From assembly GCA_035551935.1 (NCBI GenBank), contig DASZMJ010000177.1, positions 1 to 19,503 of the forward strand: a stretch of 19,503 nt of DNA, in the 5' to 3' direction. The notes below the pieces were generated by a model. The model was given only the letters and a program-made list of their open reading frames with translations. It searched no databases and was not told the DNA's origin. Shown here piece by piece: positions 12,573-19,503 of the stretch. A program made the translations under genes and the position numbers. The number at the start of each line of letters is the position of its first letter. The stretch's first letter is position 1. The DNA comes from DASZMJ01 sp035551935. Lineage in GTDB: Bacteria; Planctomycetota; Planctomycetia; Isosphaerales; Isosphaeraceae.

Positions 12573-13661
12573 ATGAAGGTGAGCATCATCGGCGGCGGTG
12601 GCCTGGTGGGGTCGTGTGCGGCGTTCGCGTTGCAATGCGGGGGGGTGGTCTCGGGGATCGACCTGATCGACGTCAACGCGGACCTCGGCCGCGGGCAGGC
12701 GCTCGACCTGTTGCACGGCGCGGCCCTGGCCTGCGACCAGCGGATCCGGTCGGGCGGGTATGAAGTCATCCCGGAGAGCGACCTGGTCTGCATCACGGCG
12801 GGACTCCGGCGGAAGCCGGACGAGAGCCGCCTGGACCTGATCAATCGGAACGTCGAGCTGTTCCTCGGCATCCTCAAGAGCGTCGCCGCGGCGGGGTTGA
12901 AGCCGGGGGCGATCGTGCTGGTGGTGTCGAACCCGGTGGATGTGCTCACGTATCTGGCGACGAGCGCCCTTGGATTGCCGCCGACGCGGGTCATCGGCCT
13001 GGGGACGCAGCTCGACTCGGCCCGGTTCCGCTCGCTGATCGCCGAGACCTTGAAGCTGCCGCCGACGCAGGTGACGGCGACGATCCTCGGCGAGCACGGC
13101 GATAGCATGGTGCCGATCTGGTCGGCGGCGCAGGCGGCGGGGCTCCCGTTGGAGAAGTTCCCCGGCTGGAACGCGGGGCTCGCCGACGGCCTCTTCGCCC
13201 GCACGAAGGGGAGCGGGGCCGAGGTCATCAAGCTGAAGGGGGGCGCAGGCTTCGCGGTCGGCCTGTCGATCGCGGAAGTGATTCATTCGATCGCGATGGA
13301 CCGGCGCCGCATCCTGCCGGTCTCGGCCTTGGTCCCGGGCACGTACGGCATCCGCGACGTCTGCCTGTCGGTCCCCACCGTCGTCGGCCGCGAGGGGGTG
13401 GCGGCGCAACTGGAGATCGACCTCTGGCCGAAGGAGGTCTCCGCGTTGCAGCAATCGGGCCGCGTGCTCCGCGAGACGATCGATCAAGTGCTCAAGCGAA
13501 ACCCCGACGCCGCGCGGCCGATCGCCGGGGCGAAGGCGAGTCCGGGGGTGCCGAGGCCGTCGGCCAACGGGAGCCCGAAGGTGACGACGGGCGGCGACGG
13601 GGGCCGGGGCTCGGCGCGGGTCACGATCTCGGGACAGGTCGGCGGAGGGCGCCGTGGTTAA
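12573..13661 (+). CDS. Lactate/malate dehydrogenase family protein with unusual C-terminal tail
   Basis: NAD-dependent 2-hydroxyacid dehydrogenase fold. The N-terminal Rossmann motif is IIGGGGLVG, with Asp33 at the cofactor ribose position. Catalytic residues are present: Asn120, Asp148, Arg151 and His175 (GEHGDS). The specificity loop AGLRRKPDESR has Arg80 at the position that is Arg in malate and Gln in lactate dehydrogenases, yet carries the lactate-type ESR. The substrate is therefore unsettled. A role in NAD+ recycling for the aldehyde dehydrogenase is proposed for PVM-type loci. After the usual C-terminal helix (to residue 309) there are about 53 extra Gly/Pro/Ser residues ending in GQVGGGRRG. 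GGAG at 12561-12564 supports the ATG. The stop overlaps the next start by 8 bases. Confidence 0.85.
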   Translation: MKVSIIGGGGLVGSCAAFALQCGGVVSGIDLIDVNADLGRGQALDLLHGAALACDQRIRSGGYEVIPESDLVCITAGLRRKPDESRLDLINRNVELFLGILKSVAAAGLKPGAIVLVVSNPVDVLTYLATSALGLPPTRVIGLGTQLDSARFRSLIAETLKLPPTQVTATILGEHGDSMVPIWSAAQAAGLPLEKFPGWNAGLADGLFARTKGSGAEVIKLKGGAGFAVGLSIAEVIHSIAMDRRRILPVSALVPGTYGIRDVCLSVPTVVGREGVAAQLEIDLWPKEVSALQQSGRVLRETIDQVLKRNPDAARPIAGAKASPGVPRPSANGSPKVTTGGDGGRGSARVTISGQVGGGRRG

Positions 13662-14910
13662 GTCGCTCGACCGGAAGCTCGCGGCGATCCACGCCGACCC
13701 GAATTCGCGCGAGTTCATCCTCGCCGACGCCAAGGACGCCGACATGGCCTTCGGCGTCGGCGCCCCCGGCCGCTCGCCCGAGGCGCACCCGGGCGAGGTC
13801 CGGTCCCGGACGCTCGAGGAGTACCGCGACCAGGTCCGCGCCGTGACGAAACAGGGGTTGGTCGATATCATGCTCATGTCGGCCAGCACGAATCACGCCC
13901 TCACGATCCGCGATCGCCTCTTCGACGGCTCGCACGTCACGCCCGCCGTCCGCGCCAACGACACCACCGATGTTCATATCGCCCGGGGCTCGTCCTACGC
14001 CTCGGCCCCCTCGCGGCCGTTCCGGTCGGCGAGCCTCGACCACGTCCAGTGCGGCCACCTCGACTGCGATCCCGAGGAACGCTCGATCGGCGCCGACCTG
14101 GGCCTCTACAGCGTGACCTTCAACAACGACCCGGCCCGGGACCTGGAGACCCTGGAACACTTCCGGGCCTTCCGCGAGGAGGCCGAGCGCAAGGGGTTCC
14201 GCTACTTCCTCGAGGTCTTCGACCCCAACGTCCCCGGCGCCGTCGCCCCCGGGGTGCTCCCCGGCTACATCAACGACATGATCGCCCGGATGCTCGCCGG
14301 CGTCGCGCCGGCGGGCCGGCCCTTGTTCCTGAAGATGGTCTACCACGGGCCGAGGGCGATGGAGGAATTATTCCGATATGATCCGCATTTAGTGGTCGGC
14401 ATCCTCGGCGGCTCGGCCGGCACCACGCGCGACGCCTTCCAGCTCCTGGCCGACGCCCAGAAGTCCGGCGCGAAGGTCGCGCTCTACGGCCGCAAGATCA
14501 ACGGCGCCGAGAGCCAGCTCGCGTTCGTCCAGTTCCTCCGCCTGATCGTCGACGGCGTCGTCGGCCCCGTCGAGGCCGTCCGTGCCTACCACGCCGTCCT
14601 CGACAGGCTCGGCCTCCGCCCCCACCGGCCGCTCGACGAGGACCTGCAACTCACCCCGTCCTCCATGAGCTACGGCGGCCCGCCCCCGAAGGCCGCCGTC
14701 ACCGTCCCCCCCCTGCCCCAGGCCGCCGCGACCGGCCACGCCTGCCGCTGCCACGAGCACGAATCGGAGAAATCCTCGAATCTATCTTCGAAAGTATCTT
14801 CATTAAATAACGGTTTTCCGACCCGACCCGACGGCCTGCCCGACTTCGCCCGGATGGACGTCGCCCAGCGGCTCGCGTACCACCGCGACCGGCTCGGGCT
14901 GGGTCGTTGA
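13654..14910 (+). CDS. Class I aldolase-like TIM-barrel protein with Cys/His-rich tail, BMC-locus associated
   Basis: A 418-residue protein that I place tentatively in the DeoC/FbaB/LacD aldolase superfamily. Residues 145-295 read as successive barrel strands: GADLGLYSVTF, FRYFLEVFDP, PLFLKMVYHG with candidate Schiff-base Lys227, LVVGILGGSAGTTRD (phosphate loop), and KVALYGRKINGAE. After the barrel come a Pro-rich linker, HACRCHEHE (362-370), a Ser/Asn-rich low-complexity stretch, and a terminal helix DFARMDVAQRLAYHRDRLGL (397-416) that could be a targeting peptide or a partner-binding tail. The GTG at 13654 has GGAGGG (13644-13649) 4 bases upstream and overlaps the dehydrogenase stop. The substrate is unknown; a second phosphorylated sugar or lactaldehyde-derived compound is possible. 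Confidence 0.6.
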   Translation: MVKSLDRKLAAIHADPNSREFILADAKDADMAFGVGAPGRSPEAHPGEVRSRTLEEYRDQVRAVTKQGLVDIMLMSASTNHALTIRDRLFDGSHVTPAVRANDTTDVHIARGSSYASAPSRPFRSASLDHVQCGHLDCDPEERSIGADLGLYSVTFNNDPARDLETLEHFRAFREEAERKGFRYFLEVFDPNVPGAVAPGVLPGYINDMIARMLAGVAPAGRPLFLKMVYHGPRAMEELFRYDPHLVVGILGGSAGTTRDAFQLLADAQKSGAKVALYGRKINGAESQLAFVQFLRLIVDGVVGPVEAVRAYHAVLDRLGLRPHRPLDEDLQLTPSSMSYGGPPPKAAVTVPPLPQAAATGHACRCHEHESEKSSNLSSKVSSLNNGFPTRPDGLPDFARMDVAQRLAYHRDRLGLGR

Positions 14911-14923
14911 GCCGGACGTCGGT

Positions 14924-15682
14924 TCAATGGGCGTCTCGCCGCCCCGCGAGGAGGTCGACGAACGCGCGGTGCTCGTCGGTGGCGAGGCCGCGGTCGAGGG
15001 CGGCGACCAGGGCGTCGAGGTCGCCCGCAACGAGCGCAACGGGGTCGAGCCAGAGGCCGCGGAAGGCGGCCGAGCGGTGGAGGCCGTCGGCGGCATCGGG
15101 CGCGACGAGGACGAGGCGATCGTCGCGGCGGGCGTGCCAGAGCAGCTCGTCGGGCCCGAGGGCGGAGACGACATATTCCAGGACGCCCGCGCGTTCATAG
15201 TCGCGCAGCTTCGGGTCGAGGTCGACACGGCGGCTCGACCGGGCGATCTCGACGACCAGCTCCGGGGCGCCGGCGATGTAAGGCCCCTCGTGTCGCGACC
15301 GGCCGCCCGACTCGGGCAGGATGCGGAGCGAGGCGTCGGGCTGGGCCTCGGCCTGGTCGTCGAGCAACGTCGACGTGTTGAGCGACGTCCGGACCCCCGG
15401 CGTGAACCGCTGATAGTGCATGAGCCAGAGGACGATCGGGCCGTTCTCGTCGCCGTGATCGTAGCTGAGCGGTGAAGGCATGTGGACGACTCCGCCGATC
15501 AGCTCGGCGCGGGTGCTCGGCGGCATCGCCTCGTAGCGCGCGTGGAAAGTCGCCCGGCCGAGGCGCTGGCCGGGGACCAGGGGCGGCGTGATCGCGGGCG
15601 AACGGCGGTCGACGGTGCTCAACGGGCGGCCCTCCGATCGGGTGCGGGCTGTGACTTCAGCGTATCTCATCAAGGGCCACAT
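14924..15682 (-). CDS. Uma2-family (DUF820) PD-(D/E)XK nuclease-like protein
   Basis: A protein of about 252 residues in the Uma2/DUF820 family, which is highly expanded in planctomycetes and cyanobacteria. Visible features are PPLVPGQRLGRATFHARYEAM, AELIGGVVHMPSP, the active-site triad Asp116 (AQPDAS), Glu145 (PELVVEIA) and Lys158 (DPKLRDYE), and GVLEYVV. Biological function is not settled for the family. The start is uncertain: ATG 15682 or ATG 15670, neither with a clear ribosome-binding site, and the family N-terminus would allow a later start. The stop lies 13 bases from the convergent aldolase-like gene with no hairpin between. It begins 16 bases after the large secreted-protein gene on the same strand, so cotranscription is likely. 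Confidence 0.82.
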   Translation of the reverse strand: MWPLMRYAEVTARTRSEGRPLSTVDRRSPAITPPLVPGQRLGRATFHARYEAMPPSTRAELIGGVVHMPSPLSYDHGDENGPIVLWLMHYQRFTPGVRTSLNTSTLLDDQAEAQPDASLRILPESGGRSRHEGPYIAGAPELVVEIARSSRRVDLDPKLRDYERAGVLEYVVSALGPDELLWHARRDDRLVLVAPDAADGLHRSAAFRGLWLDPVALVAGDLDALVAALDRGLATDEHRAFVDLLAGRRDAH

Positions 15683-15698
15683 CAGCAAGTTCGGGCCG

Positions 15699-18600
15699 CT
15701 ACCGCCGCGGCGGCGCCGGCCGCCGCGGCAGCGCGGCCGAGGGGGTGCGGGGGCGACGGCGGGCGAGGTCGGAGGGGGCGTCGGGCTCGGCCTCGATGCG
15801 GTCGATGCGGAGGTCGTCGAAGAGGGCCTCGCCGAAGCCGGCCAGGCCGAGGGTGACGGTCAGCTCGCCGTCGGCGGGCACGCGGCGGTAGAGGTACACC
15901 CGGCGCCAGTCGGGGATGGCCTCGGTGATCCGGAACTGGAGCGGCTCGCCGCCGAGCGAGTCGCGGATGACGACCCCGCCCCCCCCCTGGGGCTGCGGCC
16001 GGGGCACCTTCACGTTGACCGAGATCCGGACGAACTGCCGGGCCGCGACCGACACGGGCGGCGAGGTCAACGACACGACCGGCCGGTCGAGGTACGGCGC
16101 CACGGCGTCGACCCGGTCGCGCTCGACCTGGCCGGCGTCGGGCTTGCGGCCCCGAGGCGGCGCCGCGGGGGCGAAGTTGCCGTCGGACTGGTCCAACCGG
16201 ACCGACAGCCGGACCATCCGCTTGCTCCCCTTCCAGCCCCCGTCGGCGACGTTGGCCCGCCCGACGACGCCGTCGACCGCGTAGCCGCCGACGGACCACC
16301 CCGCCGACTTCAACGCGTCGACCGACTCGGCCTTCTCGAACGAGCCGCCGGGCAGCAGGTCGGGGCCGAAGTGCTTCGTGCGAATATAAAAATTCCAGAT
16401 ATATTGTTGTGGAAGAGTATTGAATGCGACCAGCGGGGCGGCGGCGACGGGGCTGACGAGCGGCCAGGGGGCGGGGCGGCCGTCGGCGGGCCGGTATTTG
16501 TCGGGGGTCTTGAAGAGGGGGTTGAGGTACTTGTCGCGGGTCGGGGCCTCGGGCTTGTTGTTCGGGTCGTTGATGTTCTTGAGGGTCGACTCCTTGTCGA
16601 CGGCGGGGGGTCGGCGGTCGACGGCGTGGCAGAGGTCGTCGACGGCGAGGTCCCAGTGGGCGCGCATCAGGAAGCGGAGCGGCCGGCCGACGTGTCGGGC
16701 CTTCTGCCAGGCCAGGAGGTAGTCCTCGCGCTCGATCGCCTCGCGCGCCGCCTTGAGCTTCTCGGCGGCGTCGGCCAGCAGGTCGGCCGAGTAGCGGACG
16801 TCGTGGCCGTCGGCGACGAGCCGGCGGTGGGTGTCGAGGACGAACTCGTACTCCAGCCGCGCCTGCTCGATGGCGTTGAGGATGGCGCGCGAGCGGATCG
16901 CGGCGGTCGCCGCCTCGATCCGGGGGAGGATCGGGTCGGTCGTCACCAGGACGATGGCCGTCGGGCCGAAGTCGGGCATGATCATGTGCAGGCCGCCGGC
17001 CATCCGCTCGCGCTCCTTGGTGTCGAAGACGCGGACGCCGCCGGGGCTGACCTCGAAGCCCTGCGCGTCCATCAGGGCGCCCGGGAGGTTGAAGGTCAGG
17101 TTGCTGAAGGCCATCTGCGGCGGCTGCCACTGGGCGCCGGGGGCGTAGTCGGCGAACAGGAGGAGCTGCCCGCGCCTGTCTGGCGTGGCGATGCTCGCGG
17201 CCCGGATCGAGGGGAGCGGCGGCAGCTCGGAGCCGTCCATCGGCTGGCCGGGGTTCGTCTGCCCCTTCTTCTTCGGCTTGCCGAGCCGTACGCCGCTGGA
17301 CAGGCCGCTCCTCGAGAGCACCCGCGGCGGGTCGGGCGGGAAGGTCTCGACGAGGCGGATCGGGTCCTTGCCCAGCGCCACGGCCGGTCCGATCAGGCGG
17401 AGCTCGTCGTTGAGCAGCTCCAGCTCCAGCAGGAGCATCCGCCCCTGGGGCGCGGTCAACGTCGCGTCGCCGCGGAACGCCAGGCCGCGGTAGCCGGCGG
17501 CGAGCGCGGCGAAGACGAAGAGGCGGACCTGCTCGGGCTGGAGCCGCGGGCGGCCCCAGGGCGGGGGCCGGTCGTCGCCCCAGATGGCCCGCGTGACCTC
17601 CTCGGGGGGCGACAGCGGGATCGTCGTCCAGAAGAGCGCCTGCGGGTTGGCCAGCGCCGCCAGGATGCGGCGCTGTTCGAGGTAGGCGCGGTACTGGCTC
17701 GGCTCCAGGGTCGTGCCCCAGGGCAAGGGGCCGACGCCGACGAGGTCCAGGCCGTTGCCGATGAGGGCATAGCCGGGGATCAGGCCGGCGACCCCGCCGG
17801 TGGCCAGCCTCGGCTCGCCGGGCCCCTGCGCGTGGAGGTCCAGCACGATCGACCGGACCCGCTCCAGAGCCGCGTTGCGGGCGTCGAGGTCCGGCTCGGC
17901 ACCGAGGCCGTCGCCGAGGTCCCAGAAGGCGACCGCCTTGCGCTCGGGGAAGCTCGCCGCGTCGGCGACGACCGCGGCCGGGTCGCGGGGGGCGTCGCGG
18001 TCGTAAAGCGCGAGCCGGGGCATCAGCAGGAACCCGGCCGAGGCGGCCTCCCTGGCCAGCTCGGGGCCGGTGCCCTCGGGGAGGACCAGGACGTCGAAGC
18101 CCGACTGCCGCAAGGCGCGGACGTCGGCGCCGGGGGCGTCGATCGCCGAGAAGGTCCAGGGCCGGCCGTCGCGGCTCAGGCGGTTCCGCTCCAGCGCGAC
18201 GGCCGTCGCGGGCGGCTTCGGCGGGGCCGTGCCTGGCGTCGGCTCCGTCGCGTCCGGCTTGATGGCCGCCAGGGCCTCGGGCACCGGGGCGATGGTCAGG
18301 TCGTCGACGAAGACCTCCGAGGCCCCCGGCCCGCCCAGGGCGTTGAGGACCAGGCGGTCGAGGTAGGCCCCCTCGATCTTGACCTCGCGCTTCGTCTTGA
18401 TCCGGAGGATGCGGGCCTGCCGTTCGACGGCCAGCGGCAGGTCGGCCAGCACGAGCTTCTGCCAGCGGTCGGAGGCGTCGGTGCGGACGCCGGGGACGGT
18501 CACGAACGACGGCTGGCCGGTGTCGGGGTCGGTGTCGGCCGGCAAGACCACCCGCGCGGCCAGGTCGATGCCGGGCTGGTTGGCCCGGACATAGAGCCGG

Positions 18601-18944
18601 ACCGTCAGGTCCGGCGTGACCGGGACCTTCGGCAAGGGGTAGCTGTAATAGACCGCGCTGCCCCCCTGGGCCTCGAAGGCGATGCGCTCGGAGCGGAGGC
18701 CGTCGTGGCGGGCGCGGTCGGTCCGGTCGTGCGCCCGGGGGACGACCCCGGCGTCGGTGGCCTCGCGACGCCAGGCGACGCGGGGGCCCTCGAAGTCGTC
18801 GTGGATGGCCGCCGCCTTCGCGGCCGCCTTCGCCTCGGCCGTCCTGGGGTCGTCGTCGCCGGCCCCGGCCGTCGCCGCCGCCGAGGCGACGGCCACGAGC
18901 CCGAGGGCGCAGGCGACCGCCGCGCGGCTCCTTGCCGACTGCAT
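15699..18944 (-). CDS. Large secreted multidomain protein, carbohydrate-active-like, unknown function
   Basis: A 1081-residue protein with a Sec signal peptide (MQSARSRAAVACALGLVAVA, then SAAATAGAG, cleavage near residue 30). Residues about 40-220 look like a beta-sandwich (HDDFEGPRVAW, VYYSYPLPKVPVTPDLTVRL, VFVDDLTIAPV) as in carbohydrate-binding modules. The middle part has barrel-like strands (SGFDVLVLPEG, KAVAFWDLGDGLG, GLDLVGVGPLPWG, ALFWTTIPLSP, YRGLAFRGDATL), suggestive of a glycosidase-like fold without a recognisable catalytic motif. A helical segment (SRAILNAIEQARLEYEFVL) follows, and a second beta-sandwich begins LLPGGSFEKAES. The ATG at 18944 is chosen because GGAGG (18953-18957, minus strand) lies 8 bases upstream; 54 in-frame residues further upstream do not look like a signal. 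I do not recognise a named family. Confidence 0.8.
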   Translation of the reverse strand: MQSARSRAAVACALGLVAVASAAATAGAGDDDPRTAEAKAAAKAAAIHDDFEGPRVAWRREATDAGVVPRAHDRTDRARHDGLRSERIAFEAQGGSAVYYSYPLPKVPVTPDLTVRLYVRANQPGIDLAARVVLPADTDPDTGQPSFVTVPGVRTDASDRWQKLVLADLPLAVERQARILRIKTKREVKIEGAYLDRLVLNALGGPGASEVFVDDLTIAPVPEALAAIKPDATEPTPGTAPPKPPATAVALERNRLSRDGRPWTFSAIDAPGADVRALRQSGFDVLVLPEGTGPELAREAASAGFLLMPRLALYDRDAPRDPAAVVADAASFPERKAVAFWDLGDGLGAEPDLDARNAALERVRSIVLDLHAQGPGEPRLATGGVAGLIPGYALIGNGLDLVGVGPLPWGTTLEPSQYRAYLEQRRILAALANPQALFWTTIPLSPPEEVTRAIWGDDRPPPWGRPRLQPEQVRLFVFAALAAGYRGLAFRGDATLTAPQGRMLLLELELLNDELRLIGPAVALGKDPIRLVETFPPDPPRVLSRSGLSSGVRLGKPKKKGQTNPGQPMDGSELPPLPSIRAASIATPDRRGQLLLFADYAPGAQWQPPQMAFSNLTFNLPGALMDAQGFEVSPGGVRVFDTKERERMAGGLHMIMPDFGPTAIVLVTTDPILPRIEAATAAIRSRAILNAIEQARLEYEFVLDTHRRLVADGHDVRYSADLLADAAEKLKAAREAIEREDYLLAWQKARHVGRPLRFLMRAHWDLAVDDLCHAVDRRPPAVDKESTLKNINDPNNKPEAPTRDKYLNPLFKTPDKYRPADGRPAPWPLVSPVAAAPLVAFNTLPQQYIWNFYIRTKHFGPDLLPGGSFEKAESVDALKSAGWSVGGYAVDGVVGRANVADGGWKGSKRMVRLSVRLDQSDGNFAPAAPPRGRKPDAGQVERDRVDAVAPYLDRPVVSLTSPPVSVAARQFVRISVNVKVPRPQPQGGGGVVIRDSLGGEPLQFRITEAIPDWRRVYLYRRVPADGELTVTLGLAGFGEALFDDLRIDRIEAEPDAPSDLARRRPRTPSAALPRRPAPPRR

Positions 18945-19171
18945 GGGCCAAGCCTCCCTGCCGCCCCGTTCCCGAACACTCCCGGGCCCTCCGGCCCGCG
19001 CCCAATCTATCGACCCCGCCCCCGACCGCAAAGCCCAAACCGCGTCTCGATTTCCGCCCATTTTCACCAATCGTTGAATATTATCCAGACCGCCAAATCG
19101 CGACAATCCTCCGACTTTCTCCCGTTTTCCATGCTAGAGTTGCCTCGAGCACCGTTGTTGAGGCACCATCG
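18945..19171. promoter_or_regulatory. Divergent intergenic region with candidate extended -10 and small hairpin
   Basis: This 227-base gap separates two divergent genes. On the plus strand TGCTAGAGT (19132-19140) resembles an extended -10 box; no clear -35 is seen. Just downstream, TGCCTC (19141-19146) and GAGGCA (19160-19165) form an inverted repeat that ends 6 bases before the ATG at 19172. It would lie in the 5' leader or act as an operator. The segment 19000-19130 is poorer in G+C than the flanking genes. Nothing else is visible. Confidence 0.35.
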
Positions 19172-19441
19172 ATGAGTCCGAGTCAGACATCCACCCGCGA
19201 CGAGGGCCCGGAGGAGTTGCTGGCGCTGTTGGGCCGCGTCCAGGCGCTGCCCGAGCCGGTCCGCGACGAGCTGGAGCCGATCGTCGGCGAGGCGATCGAG
19301 GAGGCCCGCTTCCGCCGCCGCGTCCTCTCCGTCGCCCGCGACGCCCTCGAACGCCTCCGCCTCGACCTGGAGCTCGCCCGCTTCGACCTCGACGCCACCC
19401 GCCGCGAACGAGAGGCGTTGCGCAAGTTGTTGGAAGAATAG
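19172..19441 (+). CDS. Small coiled-coil protein of unknown function
   Basis: An 89-residue, highly charged protein. From about residue 13 it is predicted to be helical throughout: EELLALLGRVQALPEPVRDEL, then a heptad-like Leu/Arg/Glu segment ALERLRLDLELARF ending in REREALRKLLEE. No catalytic motif, signal peptide or membrane segment is visible. I do not recognise the family; a dimeric coiled coil is the most that can be said. The ATG at 19172 is preceded by an inverted repeat rather than a clear ribosome-binding site. The same frame is open upstream, but that part overlaps the promoter of the divergent gene and looks non-coding. A repeat copy starts 8 bases after the stop. Confidence 0.65.
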   Translation: MSPSQTSTRDEGPEELLALLGRVQALPEPVRDELEPIVGEAIEEARFRRRVLSVARDALERLRLDLELARFDLDATRREREALRKLLEE

Positions 19442-19448
19442 GAAGCCT

Positions 19449-19503
19449 GCCACAGAGGGCACAGAGAAGAGAGGAAAAGAAGAATTCGTATAGATCAATT
19501 CTT
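19449..19503. repeat. Partial copy of the CCACAGAGG palindromic repeat, cut by the window end
   Basis: GCCACAGAGGGCACAGAGAA begins at 19449 and matches the left arm of the palindrome at 12461. It is followed by a purine-rich and then A/T-rich stretch like the loops of the other copies. The right arm would lie beyond the window. It follows the small coiled-coil gene directly. Confidence 0.65.

Noticed and set aside
9864..13889. 1341-codon open frame on the minus strand opposite the BMC genes
   Set aside because: It covers the antisense of five well-supported genes and two palindromes, and its composition is Arg/Asp/Leu/Val-rich with no motif. It is a G+C artefact.
15588..19175. 1195-codon open frame on the plus strand opposite the secreted-protein gene
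   Set aside because: Its product is a repetitive Gly/Arg/Val/Asp-rich sequence without fold signatures. The minus-strand frame has a signal peptide, ribosome-binding site and normal composition. Long antisense frames are expected at this G+C bias.
1..19503. tRNA, rRNA, CRISPR array, insertion sequence or attachment sites
   Set aside because: No cloverleaf, no rRNA-like conserved stretch, no repeat-spacer pattern and no transposase or integrase frame were seen on reading both strands. Short RNA genes could still be missed by eye.

Overview
The window looks like chromosomal DNA from a high-GC planctomycete, most likely of the Isosphaeraceae type (Paludisphaera/Singulisphaera/Aquisphaera-like). 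The grounds are strong G+C bias at third positions, Tat-exported sugar epimerase-like and ThuA-like proteins, a Uma2-family nuclease, dispersed CCACRGAGGRCRCRGAG palindromes, and above all the gene content of the central locus. The genus is an inference.

Layout. Positions 1-3545 hold the 3' part of a Tat-targeted TIM-barrel sugar isomerase/epimerase, an FAD-dependent glycerol-3-phosphate dehydrogenase (glpD), and a convergent mutM/fpg DNA glycosylase. Positions 3546-14910 are one co-directional block of 15 genes that encodes a bacterial microcompartment (BMC) of the aldolase type known from Planctomycetes and Verrucomicrobia (PVM type). In order these are: DeoR-family regulator, PduL phosphotransacylase, three BMC-H hexamer proteins, a divergent acetate-kinase-family enzyme, BMC-P pentamer protein 1, CoA-acylating aldehyde dehydrogenase, BMC-P 2, an RpiB-like protein without the catalytic Cys, BMC-P 3, class II sugar-phosphate aldolase, a Tat-exported ThuA-like protein, a lactate/malate dehydrogenase, and a class I aldolase-like TIM barrel with a Cys/His-rich tail. 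On the minus strand, 14924-18944 hold a Uma2-type nuclease gene and a 1081-residue secreted protein. A small coiled-coil protein gene diverges from that at 19172.

How the BMC genes would work together (family knowledge plus inference). The class II aldolase splits L-fuculose-1-P or L-rhamnulose-1-P into DHAP and L-lactaldehyde inside a shell of BMC-H and BMC-P proteins. The aldehyde dehydrogenase makes lactyl-CoA, PduL makes lactyl-phosphate and recycles CoA, and the AckA-like kinase makes lactate and ATP. The lactate/malate dehydrogenase homologue may recycle NAD+. No B12-dependent diol dehydratase, BMC-T protein, PduQ-like alcohol dehydrogenase, or sugar kinase/isomerase is visible here. 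Amphipathic encapsulation-peptide-like helices can be read on PduL (N-terminus), aldehyde dehydrogenase (N-terminus), aldolase (C-terminus) and the RpiB-like protein (N-terminus).

Most unusual points: an acetate-kinase homologue with substitutions at residues that are near-invariant in the family (R91K, D148E, N211G in Methanosarcina numbering); an RpiB-like pseudo-enzyme with an encapsulation-like helix; a Tat-exported ThuA-like protein inside a cytosolic organelle operon; a TIM-barrel protein with a Cys/His cluster and a separate C-terminal helix; and long palindromic repeats in the only two gaps over 100 bp inside the operon.
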